A DNA stretch of 49,885 nucleotides from Burkholderiales bacterium (GTDB lineage: Bacteria; Pseudomonadota; Gammaproteobacteria; Burkholderiales; Burkholderiaceae_D), in assembly GCA_947451925.1 (NCBI GenBank), contig CANGAW010000016.1:1-49885 (forward strand). Reading direction: 5' to 3'. Below, piece after piece: positions 15,819-25,086 of this stretch. A program made the position numbers and the translations under genes. The notes beneath the pieces were generated by a model, which was not told the origin of the DNA, did no database searches, and saw only the letters and a program-made list of their open reading frames with translations. How positions within the stretch are numbered: position 1 is the first letter of the stretch; the number at the start of each line of letters is the position of its first letter.

Positions 15819-16597
15819 AAGACTATGCAGCAGGGATATGGCAGGCGCGCTACTTCTGGACGCATCTGGCCTTGTCGGATCTGCGTTCGCGCTGGCGCCG
15901 CTCTTTTTTCGGCGCGCTGTGGTCGATCATTCAGCCACTGGGCATGACGCTGCTGTTGGCGCTGGTTTTCAGCAAACTTTTCAAGTCAGACATTTTTACT
16001 TACGCGCCTTACATTTTGTCTGGCGTCATCGTCTGGGAATGCGTCACTGCCTGCGTAACAGGCGGCGCACTCGCTTTCGTCCAGGCCGATGCGTATATCA
16101 AGCAAACCAGACACCCGCTGGCCATCTATACGCTACGCACAGTCATGACGAGCCTGATCGTGCTGGGGATGGCAAGCCTTGCGCTGTTTGGCTGGTCGGC
16201 CTTTGTGCTGCCGCAGTATGTTGGCTGGCACTGGTTAGGCGCGCTGACGATTTTTCCTGTGTTGGCCATGATCCTCTGGCCGCTTGCCACCTTGCTGGCT
16301 TATGTCGGTACGCGCTTTCGTGATGTTCCCCACGCAACCGGGCTGGTCATGCAAGCCGTTTGGTTCATTTCCCCGGTGTATTTTGAAACCAATATGTTTC
16401 GCCGGGGCGGCCTTGATGCGTTGGTGGACTACAACCCGATTTACCATTTGCTGCAGTTGGTGCGTGCGCCTCTGCTCAATGGCAAATGGCCAGCGCCGGA
16501 AAATTATGCATTCACACTGCTTGCCGCCGTAAGCTTTGCCCTCTTGGCCTGCTTGGTCGGCCAAGCGGCAGAAAGAAAGGTCATCTTTTATTTATGA
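15815..16597 (+). CDS. ABC-2 type polysaccharide export permease (Wzm-like)
   Basis: The 260-residue product begins with a cytoplasmic helix containing DLRSRWRRSFFGALWSIIQPLGM, the hallmark of O-antigen/teichoic-acid ABC-2 permeases, followed by six membrane segments. The GTG start at 15815 overlaps the stop of the previous gene, and its own stop overlaps the ATG of the ATPase gene. It would flip an undecaprenyl-linked glycan across the inner membrane together with the ATPase encoded next. This points to an ABC-dependent O-antigen or capsule-like pathway rather than a Wzx/Wzy one. Confidence 0.9.
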   Translation: MKDYAAGIWQARYFWTHLALSDLRSRWRRSFFGALWSIIQPLGMTLLLALVFSKLFKSDIFTYAPYILSGVIVWECVTACVTGGALAFVQADAYIKQTRHPLAIYTLRTVMTSLIVLGMASLALFGWSAFVLPQYVGWHWLGALTIFPVLAMILWPLATLLAYVGTRFRDVPHATGLVMQAVWFISPVYFETNMFRRGGLDALVDYNPIYHLLQLVRAPLLNGKWPAPENYAFTLLAAVSFALLACLVGQAAERKVIFYL

Positions 16598-17346
16598 CAC
16601 AAACTTTCATCCGCTTGCAGTCGGTTAATTTGCATTATGCCGCCTTGGCATTCAAGGAACGCTCGTTAAAGGCTTTGCTCGCTGCTACATTTTGTAAAGC
16701 TAAAGCGTCGGCCACGGTTCAGGATGTGCATGCACTCAAAAATATCTCGGTAGAGATCAAGGGCGGCGAGCGCGTCGGTTTGCTGGGCCATAACGGCGCC
16801 GGCAAGAGCAGCTTTTTAAAAACGGTCGCTGGCTTGTATCCGGTATCAAGCGGCAGCGTAAAAGTACAAGGCGAGGTGCGCTCTCTGTTCGACCTGAGTC
16901 TGGGCTTTGAGCCCGATGCAACCGGGCGGGAAAACATTCTCTATCGCGGCTTGTTGCTGGGGCTCTCGCCTGACTACATGAGAAATAAAGAGGCCGAAAT
17001 CGTTGCCTTTGCCGGCTTGGGCGAATTCATCGACTACCCGATCAAAACCTATTCCGCAGGGATGCAGGTGCGGTTGGCCTTTGCCATCTCCACTTCGGTC
17101 ACAGGCGACGTGCTGTTGCTCGATGAAGTCATTGGTGCCGGTGACGCCAACTTCATGGCAAAAGCCAAGCAGCGCATTGCCAGTCTGGTGGAGCAAGCGG
17201 ACATATTGGTATTGGCTTCCCATGATTTTAGTGCGCTGACAAATTTATGTACACGCGGCCTAGTTTTTCATCATGGACAAATCATTTTCGATGGGCCGAT
17301 AAATCTTGCGCTCGCCGAATATAAAAGCGTCAACAATCTCGCATGA
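16594..17346 (+). CDS. Polysaccharide export ATPase (Wzt-like)
   Basis: The 250-residue product has Walker A GHNGAGKSS, the FDLSLGFEPDATGRENI region typical of O-antigen/teichoic-acid exporters, the signature YSAGMQVRLAFAIS and Walker B VLLLDEVIGAGD. ATG 16594 overlaps the permease stop by 4 bp. The length ends soon after the ATPase core, so the C-terminal carbohydrate-binding domain of many Wzt proteins is absent. In that respect it resembles KpsT or short Wzt forms, in which chain-length selection by the ATPase is not expected. It pairs with the permease encoded just upstream. Confidence 0.92.
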   Translation: MTQTFIRLQSVNLHYAALAFKERSLKALLAATFCKAKASATVQDVHALKNISVEIKGGERVGLLGHNGAGKSSFLKTVAGLYPVSSGSVKVQGEVRSLFDLSLGFEPDATGRENILYRGLLLGLSPDYMRNKEAEIVAFAGLGEFIDYPIKTYSAGMQVRLAFAISTSVTGDVLLLDEVIGAGDANFMAKAKQRIASLVEQADILVLASHDFSALTNLCTRGLVFHHGQIIFDGPINLALAEYKSVNNLA

Positions 17347-19646
17347 GTGCGGCTAAACCATTACGCGTTATGTGGTTGCTTAACCATAGCACTCTGCGTC
17401 AGTTTGAGGTCCAGCAATTGAGCAGCCTGGGTGCTGTGCAGATTTATACGCCCAAAATATTCCCCTACGACGAAGCCAATTTGTCGGCCAGTGTCACATT
17501 TGCGCTGGATGAAAGCCTGAGCCTGTCAGCCTCAGACATTGCATTGTTAAACGCGCAGGATTGGTACGGCGAACCTGCACCTGCCGCCTGGGACATTGCC
17601 AATGCACATTTTGATCTTGTATTCATTGGCTTCTTTCCACGACAAATTCTCTCAGCCTGCCGGCACTTTAAAGGCGCGATCGTGTTGCGGATCTTTGGCC
17701 TTGGCGGCGAAGAAACCTACTCGAGCCTGATTCGTCAGCTTGGCGGCGCAATCTTGCAGCATGCAATAAGGAAAGTCAGCAAACGCTTTTGGTTTGGCAT
17801 GGGCTACGATCATTTGTCTGACTGCGAAGTGGCAAGCATCAAAGAGCGGGCAACGTATATGCCTGTGGGCTTGAATGTAGAGTCTATTTCTGATCAATGG
17901 CAGGGACAGGACAAAGTTATCTTGTTTGTTTGCCCGCGAATTGCTTCTTCAACTTACTACCATCGTATTTATAAAAATTTCAAGGAAGCCTTTGACGGTC
18001 TCGCCTACCGCATAGGTGGCGCGCAGCCCATTGGGTTTAACGATCCCAATATTCTGGGTTTCGTCAGTCCAAAGCGCTATGCAGAACTCATGCAGCAATG
18101 CCGGGTCATGTTTTATCACTCCCAGGAACCGAACCATATTCACTACCATCCCTTTGAGGCCATACGCGCAGGGTTGCCGCTGGTATTTATGGCTTGCGGC
18201 ATGCTGGACCGCATGGGGGGCCGCTCTCTGCCAGGGCGTTGCCAGACTCTTGCCGAAGCCAGACGAAAAATTGCGCGCATTCTCGCCGACGATTGGGACC
18301 TGATTGAACAAATCCGTCTCAGCCAGACGGTGTTGCTCGACGCCATGCGCGCTCAACATTGCGAGCCTGCCTGGCATGCGGGCTTTGCGCGGGTTGTGTC
18401 CGGACTGCAGACCTGGCGAAGCCAACAGGCCTCCCGCCCGCAAGCGAAAAGACGCAAGCGTGTGGCAGTCATTCTGCCCACGGGATACCGCGGCGGTAGT
18501 TTGCGCGGTGCGTTAGCCCTGGCTAAGGCACTGCATGCTGGCAGCTGCCAATGGGGAGAAGATGCCGATGTGGTGTTCGCCCATCTCGATGATCCGGCAA
18601 CTTACCCTGACGAAGCCTTTGCTGTTCTGCCCGACACAATCAGCCGGCGTCCATTCCACTGGAAAATGCTGTCTGCCGCCGAAGCACTGCGTGCGATGCG
18701 CTATGCCGGCTGGCAAAACTGGGAACCCAGCGCAGATCGCTACATAGTGCCTGACGATGGCATGCAGCAAATGATCGATTGCGATCTTTGGCTAATCGTC
18801 AGCGACCGTCTCTCGTATCCGGTTTTGCCAGTAAAGCCTCTGGTGCTGATGGTTTACGACTACCTTCAGCGCTACGAAGACCTGCTCTCGCATGGCGCCG
18901 ACACGCCATTTCTTGCTGCGGCCCGCTCGGCAGAAAAGGTGATGGTGACAACAGAGTTTACGTACCGCGATGCGCTACAGTATGCGGGCATTGATCCGCG
19001 CAAAGTCAGCAAAATGCCGATGCTGGCACCTGAATTTCCGATTCAGCTGAACGCCTTCTCGAATGCACAGGAGCAGGATTCTTTTTTCACCTGGACCACC
19101 AACGCCGCACCGCAAAAAAACCATCGCAACGCCGCAGAAGCTTTGCAAATTTATTACGAGGAGCTGGATGGCAAATGGGATTGCAAGGTCACTGGGGTCA
19201 ACACCAAAGAACTCCTGACCATCCCAACGCCGCATCTGCAGGCCATGGCCGAAGTTTTTGAGCGAAGTCAGCAGCTGCGCTTGCGTGTGAAGTGGATGGG
19301 AGAGCTGCCCAATGCGCAGTATCGGCGCCATGTGTCGCAAGCGCGTTTTCTGTGGCATGCCGGCCGCGTCGATAACGGAACCTTCAGTGTGATCGAAGCC
19401 GCATGCCTTTCTGTGCCATCGCTGTCGAGTGATTATCCGGCCATGCAGGAAATTAACGCGCAGTTTTCTTTGAACCTGGCCTGGATGAATCCGAACTCTC
19501 CGCGTGATATGGCTGAACAACTCAAGCGCATGGAGTCAGATGCCCTTGCCCGCCGCAACAACTTGCCGGGCGAAGTCCTGTTGCGTGCGCAGCAGAGTGA
19601 AACCCTTGCCAGACTTTACTGGCAGGAGGTACGCACATGCCTGTGA
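17343..19646 (+). CDS. Large two-module glycosyltransferase
   Basis: The 767-residue protein appears to be two GT-B-like modules in tandem. Module one (about 1-365) opens with LRVMWLLNHSTLRQFEVQQL and has a C-terminal donor-site-like segment around HYHPFEAIRAGLPLVFM. After an Arg/Lys-rich linker (RPQAKRRKRV), module two (about 375-767) opens with AVILPTGYRGGSLRGALALA and has FTWTTNAAPQKNHRNAAEAL, MGELPNAQYRRHVSQARF and a donor-site-like FSVIEAACLSVPSLSSDYPAMQE. It probably adds two sugars or one repeating pair to the exported glycan. ATG 17343 overlaps the ATPase stop. Linkage and donor sugars are not known. Confidence 0.8.
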   Translation: MSAAKPLRVMWLLNHSTLRQFEVQQLSSLGAVQIYTPKIFPYDEANLSASVTFALDESLSLSASDIALLNAQDWYGEPAPAAWDIANAHFDLVFIGFFPRQILSACRHFKGAIVLRIFGLGGEETYSSLIRQLGGAILQHAIRKVSKRFWFGMGYDHLSDCEVASIKERATYMPVGLNVESISDQWQGQDKVILFVCPRIASSTYYHRIYKNFKEAFDGLAYRIGGAQPIGFNDPNILGFVSPKRYAELMQQCRVMFYHSQEPNHIHYHPFEAIRAGLPLVFMACGMLDRMGGRSLPGRCQTLAEARRKIARILADDWDLIEQIRLSQTVLLDAMRAQHCEPAWHAGFARVVSGLQTWRSQQASRPQAKRRKRVAVILPTGYRGGSLRGALALAKALHAGSCQWGEDADVVFAHLDDPATYPDEAFAVLPDTISRRPFHWKMLSAAEALRAMRYAGWQNWEPSADRYIVPDDGMQQMIDCDLWLIVSDRLSYPVLPVKPLVLMVYDYLQRYEDLLSHGADTPFLAAARSAEKVMVTTEFTYRDALQYAGIDPRKVSKMPMLAPEFPIQLNAFSNAQEQDSFFTWTTNAAPQKNHRNAAEALQIYYEELDGKWDCKVTGVNTKELLTIPTPHLQAMAEVFERSQQLRLRVKWMGELPNAQYRRHVSQARFLWHAGRVDNGTFSVIEAACLSVPSLSSDYPAMQEINAQFSLNLAWMNPNSPRDMAEQLKRMESDALARRNNLPGEVLLRAQQSETLARLYWQEVRTCL

Positions 19647-21289
19647 GGCAATACGGGATTTATATCGCCTACCCTCCAACCGTAGACTTGCGTGCTGAGG
19701 GTCTTGGGCGTCACCTCGCCATGTTTCTCAAGGGCGCACAGGCGCTGGCGGATATTCAGTTCACGATTGTTTGCCCCAGCTGGAGCAGACAAACACTGGA
19801 AGTCTTGTTCGAAAGCGAACTGCTTGCTCCGCAATTTTTCAAGATTATGGCGCCCTCAAAAAAGCCCTACGCACTCAGAATTTTTGAGGCCATCAGGGCG
19901 CATCGGTCGCGCCCGGTGCGACAGCGGCGGTTTGCCCGTTTTTACAAATGGGTGGCGAATACCAATGCGCGACTATGGCAACGGCTGACAAAACGCGCGG
20001 TGGCTGTGCATGACATGGCCAGTTTGCTGATTTTTTTGGCAGAGTCTGTGTTTCTGCTCGCCTTGCTGACGCCTGTTTTATGTCTGGCATTACCGTTTGC
20101 TGCCTTACTCTTTTTTTGGCGAACGCTGCAACTGACAGCCAATAGTCTGCCCGTGACTTTTCATCGCCAGTGGCAAAGTTTGCGCAGCAAGGCATTTGCT
20201 GTGCTGGCTTCCCCCCAGCAGGAAAACTGGGTGCTGCGCTTGTATGACGAAATGCACAAATATGAGATGCGCCGCATGCAGGCCATCATTGCCACGCTGA
20301 CGGATGTGCGTGCCTGGTATTGCCCAACGGCGTTCTGGCCCGGCTTTCACGACATTAAGGCGCCGCGACTGCTGTGCGTCCCGGATGTTGTGCTGTCGGA
20401 TTTTCCGGTGGCTTATTCTGCTATTGGAGACAATCGTTTCCTCAGCACCTTTGAAGCGGTTGGACGTGCTATACGGGCAGGCGAACATTTCGTCACCTAC
20501 AGCGAAACGGTCAAGTGGAACACGCTGGTAGATCGCTACGCTGTCACGGCCGCCAATGTCACCGTCATCCCGCATGCCCCTAATGCCCTCAATGGCCATG
20601 TCGAGGTGCTTGGCTTTCCGGATGGCGAGGCAAGGTCGCGACTTTACTGCCAAAGCTTGTTGCTCGGAGCTTTGCAGCGAAGCGCCAACACCAGTTACTG
20701 CGCGACTTTTGCAAACGGCGAAGTGAAGTTCCTGTTTTACGCCAGTCAGTTCAGGCCAAACAAAAATGTCTTAATGCTGCTGAGAAGTTTCGAGCATTTG
20801 CTGCGCAAAGCTTATCTTGGTCACAAGCTGGTGTTGACCGGGTATCCCGCCGACATGCCCGAAATTGGACAGTTTGTGCGTGAACACCGGCTTGTGAATG
20901 ATGTGATTTTTCTGTCTGGACTTAGCATCTCGGAACTGGCTGCCTGCTACAAACTGGCAGATCTGGCGGTCAATCCCTCACTAAGCGAGGGCGGCTGTCC
21001 GTTTACATTCGCCGAGGCCCTGTCGGTTGGCACACCGGTGGTGATGTCACGGATTGCGGTCACAGAAGAGGTCTTGGCTGACCCGCAGTGTCAGGAAGTC
21101 ACGCTCTTTGATCCTTTCGACTGGCGGGATTGCGCAAAGCGCATTCAATGGGCCATAAAGCATCGCCAGCATTGTCTGGCAATCCAGAGAAAAATTTATG
21201 ATCAGCTAAAAGAACGGACATGGCGCCATGTGGTGGAAGAGCATGTGCGCGTTCTGGATCAAATTTCTGTCGACGCTTCAGGGTCGTAA
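19637..21289 (+). CDS. Glycosyltransferase family 4-like, with internal membrane hairpin
   Basis: The 550-residue protein overlaps the preceding gene by 10 bp. The C-terminal half is a clear GT4 donor domain: KFLFYASQFRPNKNVLMLLRSFE, LVLTGYPADM, VIFLSGLSISELAACYKLADLAVNPSLSEGG and the FTFAEALSVGTPVVMSRIAVTEE acid motif. The N-terminal half is interrupted at about residues 128-160 by a very hydrophobic stretch (LLIFLAESVFLLALLTPVLC and on) that looks like one or two membrane segments. This is unusual for GT4 enzymes and would tether the enzyme to the inner membrane. The donor and acceptor are unknown; it probably acts in assembly of the glycan exported by the adjacent Wzm/Wzt pair. Confidence 0.85.
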   Translation: MPVRQYGIYIAYPPTVDLRAEGLGRHLAMFLKGAQALADIQFTIVCPSWSRQTLEVLFESELLAPQFFKIMAPSKKPYALRIFEAIRAHRSRPVRQRRFARFYKWVANTNARLWQRLTKRAVAVHDMASLLIFLAESVFLLALLTPVLCLALPFAALLFFWRTLQLTANSLPVTFHRQWQSLRSKAFAVLASPQQENWVLRLYDEMHKYEMRRMQAIIATLTDVRAWYCPTAFWPGFHDIKAPRLLCVPDVVLSDFPVAYSAIGDNRFLSTFEAVGRAIRAGEHFVTYSETVKWNTLVDRYAVTAANVTVIPHAPNALNGHVEVLGFPDGEARSRLYCQSLLLGALQRSANTSYCATFANGEVKFLFYASQFRPNKNVLMLLRSFEHLLRKAYLGHKLVLTGYPADMPEIGQFVREHRLVNDVIFLSGLSISELAACYKLADLAVNPSLSEGGCPFTFAEALSVGTPVVMSRIAVTEEVLADPQCQEVTLFDPFDWRDCAKRIQWAIKHRQHCLAIQRKIYDQLKERTWRHVVEEHVRVLDQISVDASGS

Positions 21290-21912
21290 TGCCGATGCAT
21301 GAAAAAAAACTGGTGATCATGGGCTTTGGTGGGCATGCACGAAGCGTTGCCGATGTGGCCCTGGCCTGCGGCTATATGGAATTATTATTTGTGGACGCCA
21401 ACGCGGCGCCAAATGAAAATTTTCTTGGCCATCCCGTGAAGCATCACCTGCAAGGTCTGGACGAAACCTGGCGTGATGCGATTGCCGCATCAGGGAACAA
21501 TCAACAGCGCCGTATCCAATATCAGCACATTGCGCAATTGGGCATGCGTCCAGTTTCCATCATCTCGCCCTTGGCCTCTGTTGGGACGGGCAGCGTAATC
21601 AGTCCCGGTTGCTTTGTAGGTCACCATGCGCATATCGGCCCCATGGCAAGCATCGGCCATGCTTGCATCATCAATACCGGCGCCATTGTCGAACATGAAG
21701 CCCGCGTAGGCGATTATTCGCATGTGTCGGTCAATTCAACGCTTGCCGGAAGGTGCAGCCTGGGATCGTTTTCAATGCTTGGTGCGGGCGTGACCGTTAT
21801 TGACGGTTTGTCTGTCGCTGATGAGGTCATCATCGGTGCCGGCGCTGTTGTTATTGACTCCATCAGTCAATCTGGAACCTACGTGGGTGTCCCAGCTTAC
21901 AGAGTGCCGTGA
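21289..21912 (+). CDS. NeuD/PglD-like sugar O- or N-acetyltransferase
   Basis: The 207-residue product has an N-terminal nucleotide-sugar binding segment (LVIMGFGGHARSVADVAL) and a C-terminal left-handed beta-helix of hexapeptide repeats (ISPLASVGTGSVISPGCFVG and onward to GAGAVVIDSI). The presumed catalytic His lies in IVEHEARVGDYSHVSVN. This matches PglD/NeuD-type acetyl-CoA-dependent acyltransferases. ATG 21289 overlaps the TAA of the preceding gene (TAATG). Together with the aminotransferase at 13234 it could make an N-acetylated amino sugar, as PglE and PglD do for bacillosamine; this pairing is inferred. Confidence 0.88.
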   Translation: MPMHEKKLVIMGFGGHARSVADVALACGYMELLFVDANAAPNENFLGHPVKHHLQGLDETWRDAIAASGNNQQRRIQYQHIAQLGMRPVSIISPLASVGTGSVISPGCFVGHHAHIGPMASIGHACIINTGAIVEHEARVGDYSHVSVNSTLAGRCSLGSFSMLGAGVTVIDGLSVADEVIIGAGAVVIDSISQSGTYVGVPAYRVP

Positions 21913-21915
21913 CTG

Positions 21916-23037
21916 ATGCGCGTTCTTCATTTCTACAAAACCGCCTTTCCTGATTCCATGGGAGGGGTTGAACAAGTCATCAGCCAAATCGCCCGGGGCA
22001 GTAACAAGTTAGGCGTAAAAACGGATGTGCTGTCGCTAACGCAAGCGCATGTGCCGCGCACCATTGAGATGGATGGCTATCTGGCACACAGAGCCAGACT
22101 CAACGTTCAGATAGCATCAACCGGGATTTCAGCGTCGGTCTTTTTGCGCTTTGCCGGGCTGGCAAAGCAGGCAGATGTCATTCATTACCACTTTCCGTGG
22201 CCATTGATGGATCTGGTGCACTTTGCAAGCCGAGTCAAAAAACCCACCGTACTCACCTACCACTCAGACATCATTCGACAAAAGCATTTACTCAAAATTT
22301 ATCGTCCGCTGAAATGGCGTTTTTTAGCAGACATGCGCCGCATCGTGGCAACCTCACCCAACTATCTGGCCAGTAGCACTGTGTTGGCAAAGTTTGCGAA
22401 CAAGGTCAGTGTGATTCCGATTGGTCTGGACAAGGCAAGCTATCCCTTTCCATCTGCAGAAAAGCTGCACTATTGGCGCGGCAGAGTTGGCGCGAAATTT
22501 TATCTTTTTGTCGGCGTGCTCCGTTATTACAAGGGGCTGCATATTTTGCTGGAGGCCGCGCAGGGTACCGACTACCCGATTGTGATTGTGGGTGCCGGCC
22601 CGATTGAGGCCGAGTTGAAGGCCAGGGCGCTGAAACTGGGGCTGCGCCACATCCATTTTTTGGGTTTTGTACCCGATGAAGACAAGGTCGCGTTGTTAAC
22701 GATGTGCTATGGCGTACTCTTCCCTTCTCATCTGCGATCGGAAGCCTTTGGCATATCGCTGCTGGAGGGAGCCATGTATGGCAAGCCGATGATCTCAAGC
22801 GAAATAGGGACAGGCACCACTTTCATCAACATTCAAAATCAAACTGGACTGGTGGTGCCACCAAGCGATTACTTAGCTTTGCGCAAAGCGATGAAGTATT
22901 TGTGGGAGCATCCCGCAGAAGCCAGGGAGATGGGGCGACTTGCTGAAGCACGCTACTGGAAACATTTCACGGCCGATCAAATGGTTCGTTCCTATTTTGA
23001 TCTGTACAGCGAATTACTCAGCCTCCCACCTGCTTAA
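21916..23037 (+). CDS. Glycosyltransferase family 4
   Basis: The 373-residue product is a standard GT-B family 4 enzyme. The N-terminal acceptor domain begins MRVLHFYKTAFPDSMGGVEQ. The donor domain contains FLFVGVLRYYKGLHILLEAA, PIVIVGAGPIE, IHFLGFVPDEDK and the acid-containing SEAFGISLLEGAMYGKPMIS segment. It starts 3 bp after the acetyltransferase stop and is the last gene of the operon. No clear terminator follows; a REP-like repeat begins about 100 bp downstream. The donor sugar cannot be told from sequence. Confidence 0.92.
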   Translation: MRVLHFYKTAFPDSMGGVEQVISQIARGSNKLGVKTDVLSLTQAHVPRTIEMDGYLAHRARLNVQIASTGISASVFLRFAGLAKQADVIHYHFPWPLMDLVHFASRVKKPTVLTYHSDIIRQKHLLKIYRPLKWRFLADMRRIVATSPNYLASSTVLAKFANKVSVIPIGLDKASYPFPSAEKLHYWRGRVGAKFYLFVGVLRYYKGLHILLEAAQGTDYPIVIVGAGPIEAELKARALKLGLRHIHFLGFVPDEDKVALLTMCYGVLFPSHLRSEAFGISLLEGAMYGKPMISSEIGTGTTFINIQNQTGLVVPPSDYLALRKAMKYLWEHPAEAREMGRLAEARYWKHFTADQMVRSYFDLYSELLSLPPA

Positions 23038-23135
23038 TGTATGTCAGGCCATCCATGCGCCGTTATCGCTTGCAGCATGGCTGGGATCTCTTTCCCATTC
23101 CATCACTCCAATAAGCTCGGTTTTTTCTGGATCAT

Positions 23136-23227
23136 GACGGAAGACACTGGGTCCCGATTTTCATCGGGACGACAGTAGTAGATTGAAATGCGCCTCAACC
23201 AATATCGTCATCACCTGGATGTGATGA
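23136..23227. repeat. REP-like hairpin plus a second related hairpin
   Basis: A complete REP unit (23136-23181) has AAGACACTGGGT, arms GTCCCGAT and ATCGGGAC around TTTC, then GACAGTAGTAG. It is followed at about 23209-23224 by TCATCAC-N6-GTGATGA, the stem that also occurs inside the composite elements at 2.8 kb and 41.2 kb. It separates the ends of the glycan cluster and the convergent guanidine operon, filling the gap of about 220 bp. Confidence 0.8.
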
Positions 23228-23256
23228 GTGATCGTGAAGTTCAGCCTCAACAAAAA

Positions 23257-25059
23257 TTACCCCGCCAGATAAGCCCGCCAGCCACCAAAGCTACTGATGT
23301 CTGTCGCGCCAACCAGCCCAATCGGTTCACAGACAAAACCTTTGACCCATTGGCCAGCCTGGGTTTCAAGTGAACCGATAGCCAGAGGCGCCGGCACGTC
23401 GGCTACAAATTCGCCGAAGCGGCGTAGAGGCATTTCCCAGATTTCGATTTCAATCGCACAGCCGCCCTCTGCCAAGCGTGCCAGCCCCGGCTTCGGTGGC
23501 CTGGTATCGGGCAGTGCCACCAGTTGATAGCAGGGTGCGGTCTTCGTCGTTTCCAGCTTGCGCGCACCGCGTTCCAGCAATTGCCAGTTCAGCGGCTGGC
23601 CATCAAGATGCGCACCGACCACTGCCAGTTGTACGGTTGGCTCATTAAACGGCAGCACCTGTGAGGCAACAGCGCACCCTGTTTGCTGAGCAGGCAGCAA
23701 GCAGGCGGCGGCAGCGGCCAGCAAATGGTCAGTCCCGGCCGCACCGATCAGGGTCAGGCCCGCAGGCAAGCCATCGTCACGCGACAATGCGGGCACCGAC
23801 AACGCAGCCATGTCGAAGAAATTAACAAAATTGGTGTAATAGCCCAGCTGCGAATTCAATTTGACCGGTTCTTTTTCCAGTGCTGCCAGCGTAGGCATGG
23901 TGGGCGTGGTTGGCACCAGCAAGAAATCAAATCCGGCCAGGGCGGTCTCGGCGGTGCGGCGCAGTTCAGCGAGTTTGTATTGACCATTGAAGGCATCGAC
24001 TGCACTGTAATTTGCACCCTGCCCGATGATGCCGGCCACGACCGGATTCATGGCGTCTTTATGCTCGTCATAAAAATCACCGACTGCTGCCAGACGTTCT
24101 GCCACCCACGGTCCCTGATACAGCAGCGCCGCGGCTTCGGTGAAGGCTTGGAAATCAATGGTGTTAACGGTGCAGTCCGGGCGCTGACGGATTTGTTCAA
24201 GACTATCTGTAAATGCTTTTTCGGCATGCCGGTCACCAAAAAACTCCAGCTGCGCAGGCACGGCAATGCGATAGCGGCGCTGCTTACCACCTGCCATTTT
24301 CACCTTGCGCGAGTAACTGTCTTCGGCATCATAGCCGGCAGCGACTTGTGTCACGCTCCATGCGTCGGCCACATGACGCGCAAACACCGATACGCAATCC
24401 AGCGTGCGGCAAGCAGGAAAAACACCGCGGGTACTGATCAAGCCGCGGGTCGGTTTCAAGCCAACGATGCCATTGAGTCCGGCCGGTACGCGACCCGAGC
24501 CGGCGGTGTCGGTGCCAAGCGAAAAACTCACCAGACCAAGCGCCACCGCCACGCCCGAACCCGAGCTGGAGCCACCGGATACATAATCCGGATCAGTCGC
24601 ATTGCGAACGGCGCCATAAGGCGAGCGCGCGCCTACCAGACCGGTGGCGAATTGATCCAGATTGGTTTTACCGATCAGGATCGCACCGGCTGCCTGCAAT
24701 TTTTCCACGACTGTTGCGGAACGCCGGGCAAGAAAACTGAAGGCCGGGCAGGCAGCGGTGGTGTTCATGCCAGCGACATCAATATTATCTTTGACGGCGA
24801 ACGGCACGCCAAACAAGGGCAGGCGCGACAGCACTGCAGGTCCTTCCTCTTGCAATAATTTATTCAGTACCTGTGCTTGCTGACGCAGCAAAATTGGCTC
24901 AACCTGACTGATCCAGATTTCGGGACGCTGCGCGGCTTCAATACGTGCTAAGACTTGATTGATCAGGTCGCTCGGTAGCAGGGTCTGGTTTGCGTAGGCT
25001 TGTTTGAGTTCGGGCATCGAAGGCAAGTCTTTCACAGCAGAGAGAGTGGGTGTTGTCAT
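23257..25059 (-). CDS. atzF: Allophanate hydrolase
   Basis: The 600-residue protein has an N-terminal amidase-signature domain with the Ser-cisSer-Lys triad: Lys90 in PFAVKDNID, Ser164 in SGGSSSGSG and Ser188 in TDTAGSGR. A C-terminal domain (about 465-600) is typical of AtzF/DUR1-type allophanate hydrolases. It converts allophanate to ammonia and CO2, the last step of guanidine (or urea) breakdown. It is the last gene of the guanidine operon. It begins 146 bp after the carboxylase gene, and a REP pair lies in that gap. The same enzyme would also serve urea or cyanurate pathways, but neighbours point to guanidine. Confidence 0.93.
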   Translation of the reverse strand: MTTPTLSAVKDLPSMPELKQAYANQTLLPSDLINQVLARIEAAQRPEIWISQVEPILLRQQAQVLNKLLQEEGPAVLSRLPLFGVPFAVKDNIDVAGMNTTAACPAFSFLARRSATVVEKLQAAGAILIGKTNLDQFATGLVGARSPYGAVRNATDPDYVSGGSSSGSGVAVALGLVSFSLGTDTAGSGRVPAGLNGIVGLKPTRGLISTRGVFPACRTLDCVSVFARHVADAWSVTQVAAGYDAEDSYSRKVKMAGGKQRRYRIAVPAQLEFFGDRHAEKAFTDSLEQIRQRPDCTVNTIDFQAFTEAAALLYQGPWVAERLAAVGDFYDEHKDAMNPVVAGIIGQGANYSAVDAFNGQYKLAELRRTAETALAGFDFLLVPTTPTMPTLAALEKEPVKLNSQLGYYTNFVNFFDMAALSVPALSRDDGLPAGLTLIGAAGTDHLLAAAAACLLPAQQTGCAVASQVLPFNEPTVQLAVVGAHLDGQPLNWQLLERGARKLETTKTAPCYQLVALPDTRPPKPGLARLAEGGCAIEIEIWEMPLRRFGEFVADVPAPLAIGSLETQAGQWVKGFVCEPIGLVGATDISSFGGWRAYLAG

Positions 25060-25086
25060 GATTTTCTTTGCTCAGATAAATTAAAT

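Noticed and set aside
13234..23037. The glycan cluster as a recent mobile island with insertion sequences
   Set aside because: No transposase, integrase, tRNA edge or direct-repeat border was seen; only REP-like units lie at one edge.
23683..24858. A 391-codon plus-strand open frame inside the allophanate hydrolase region
   Set aside because: It is antisense to a well-conserved enzyme, its translation is rich in Arg, His and Gln with no known motif, and it lacks a ribosome site; it is a shadow of the codon bias of the real gene.
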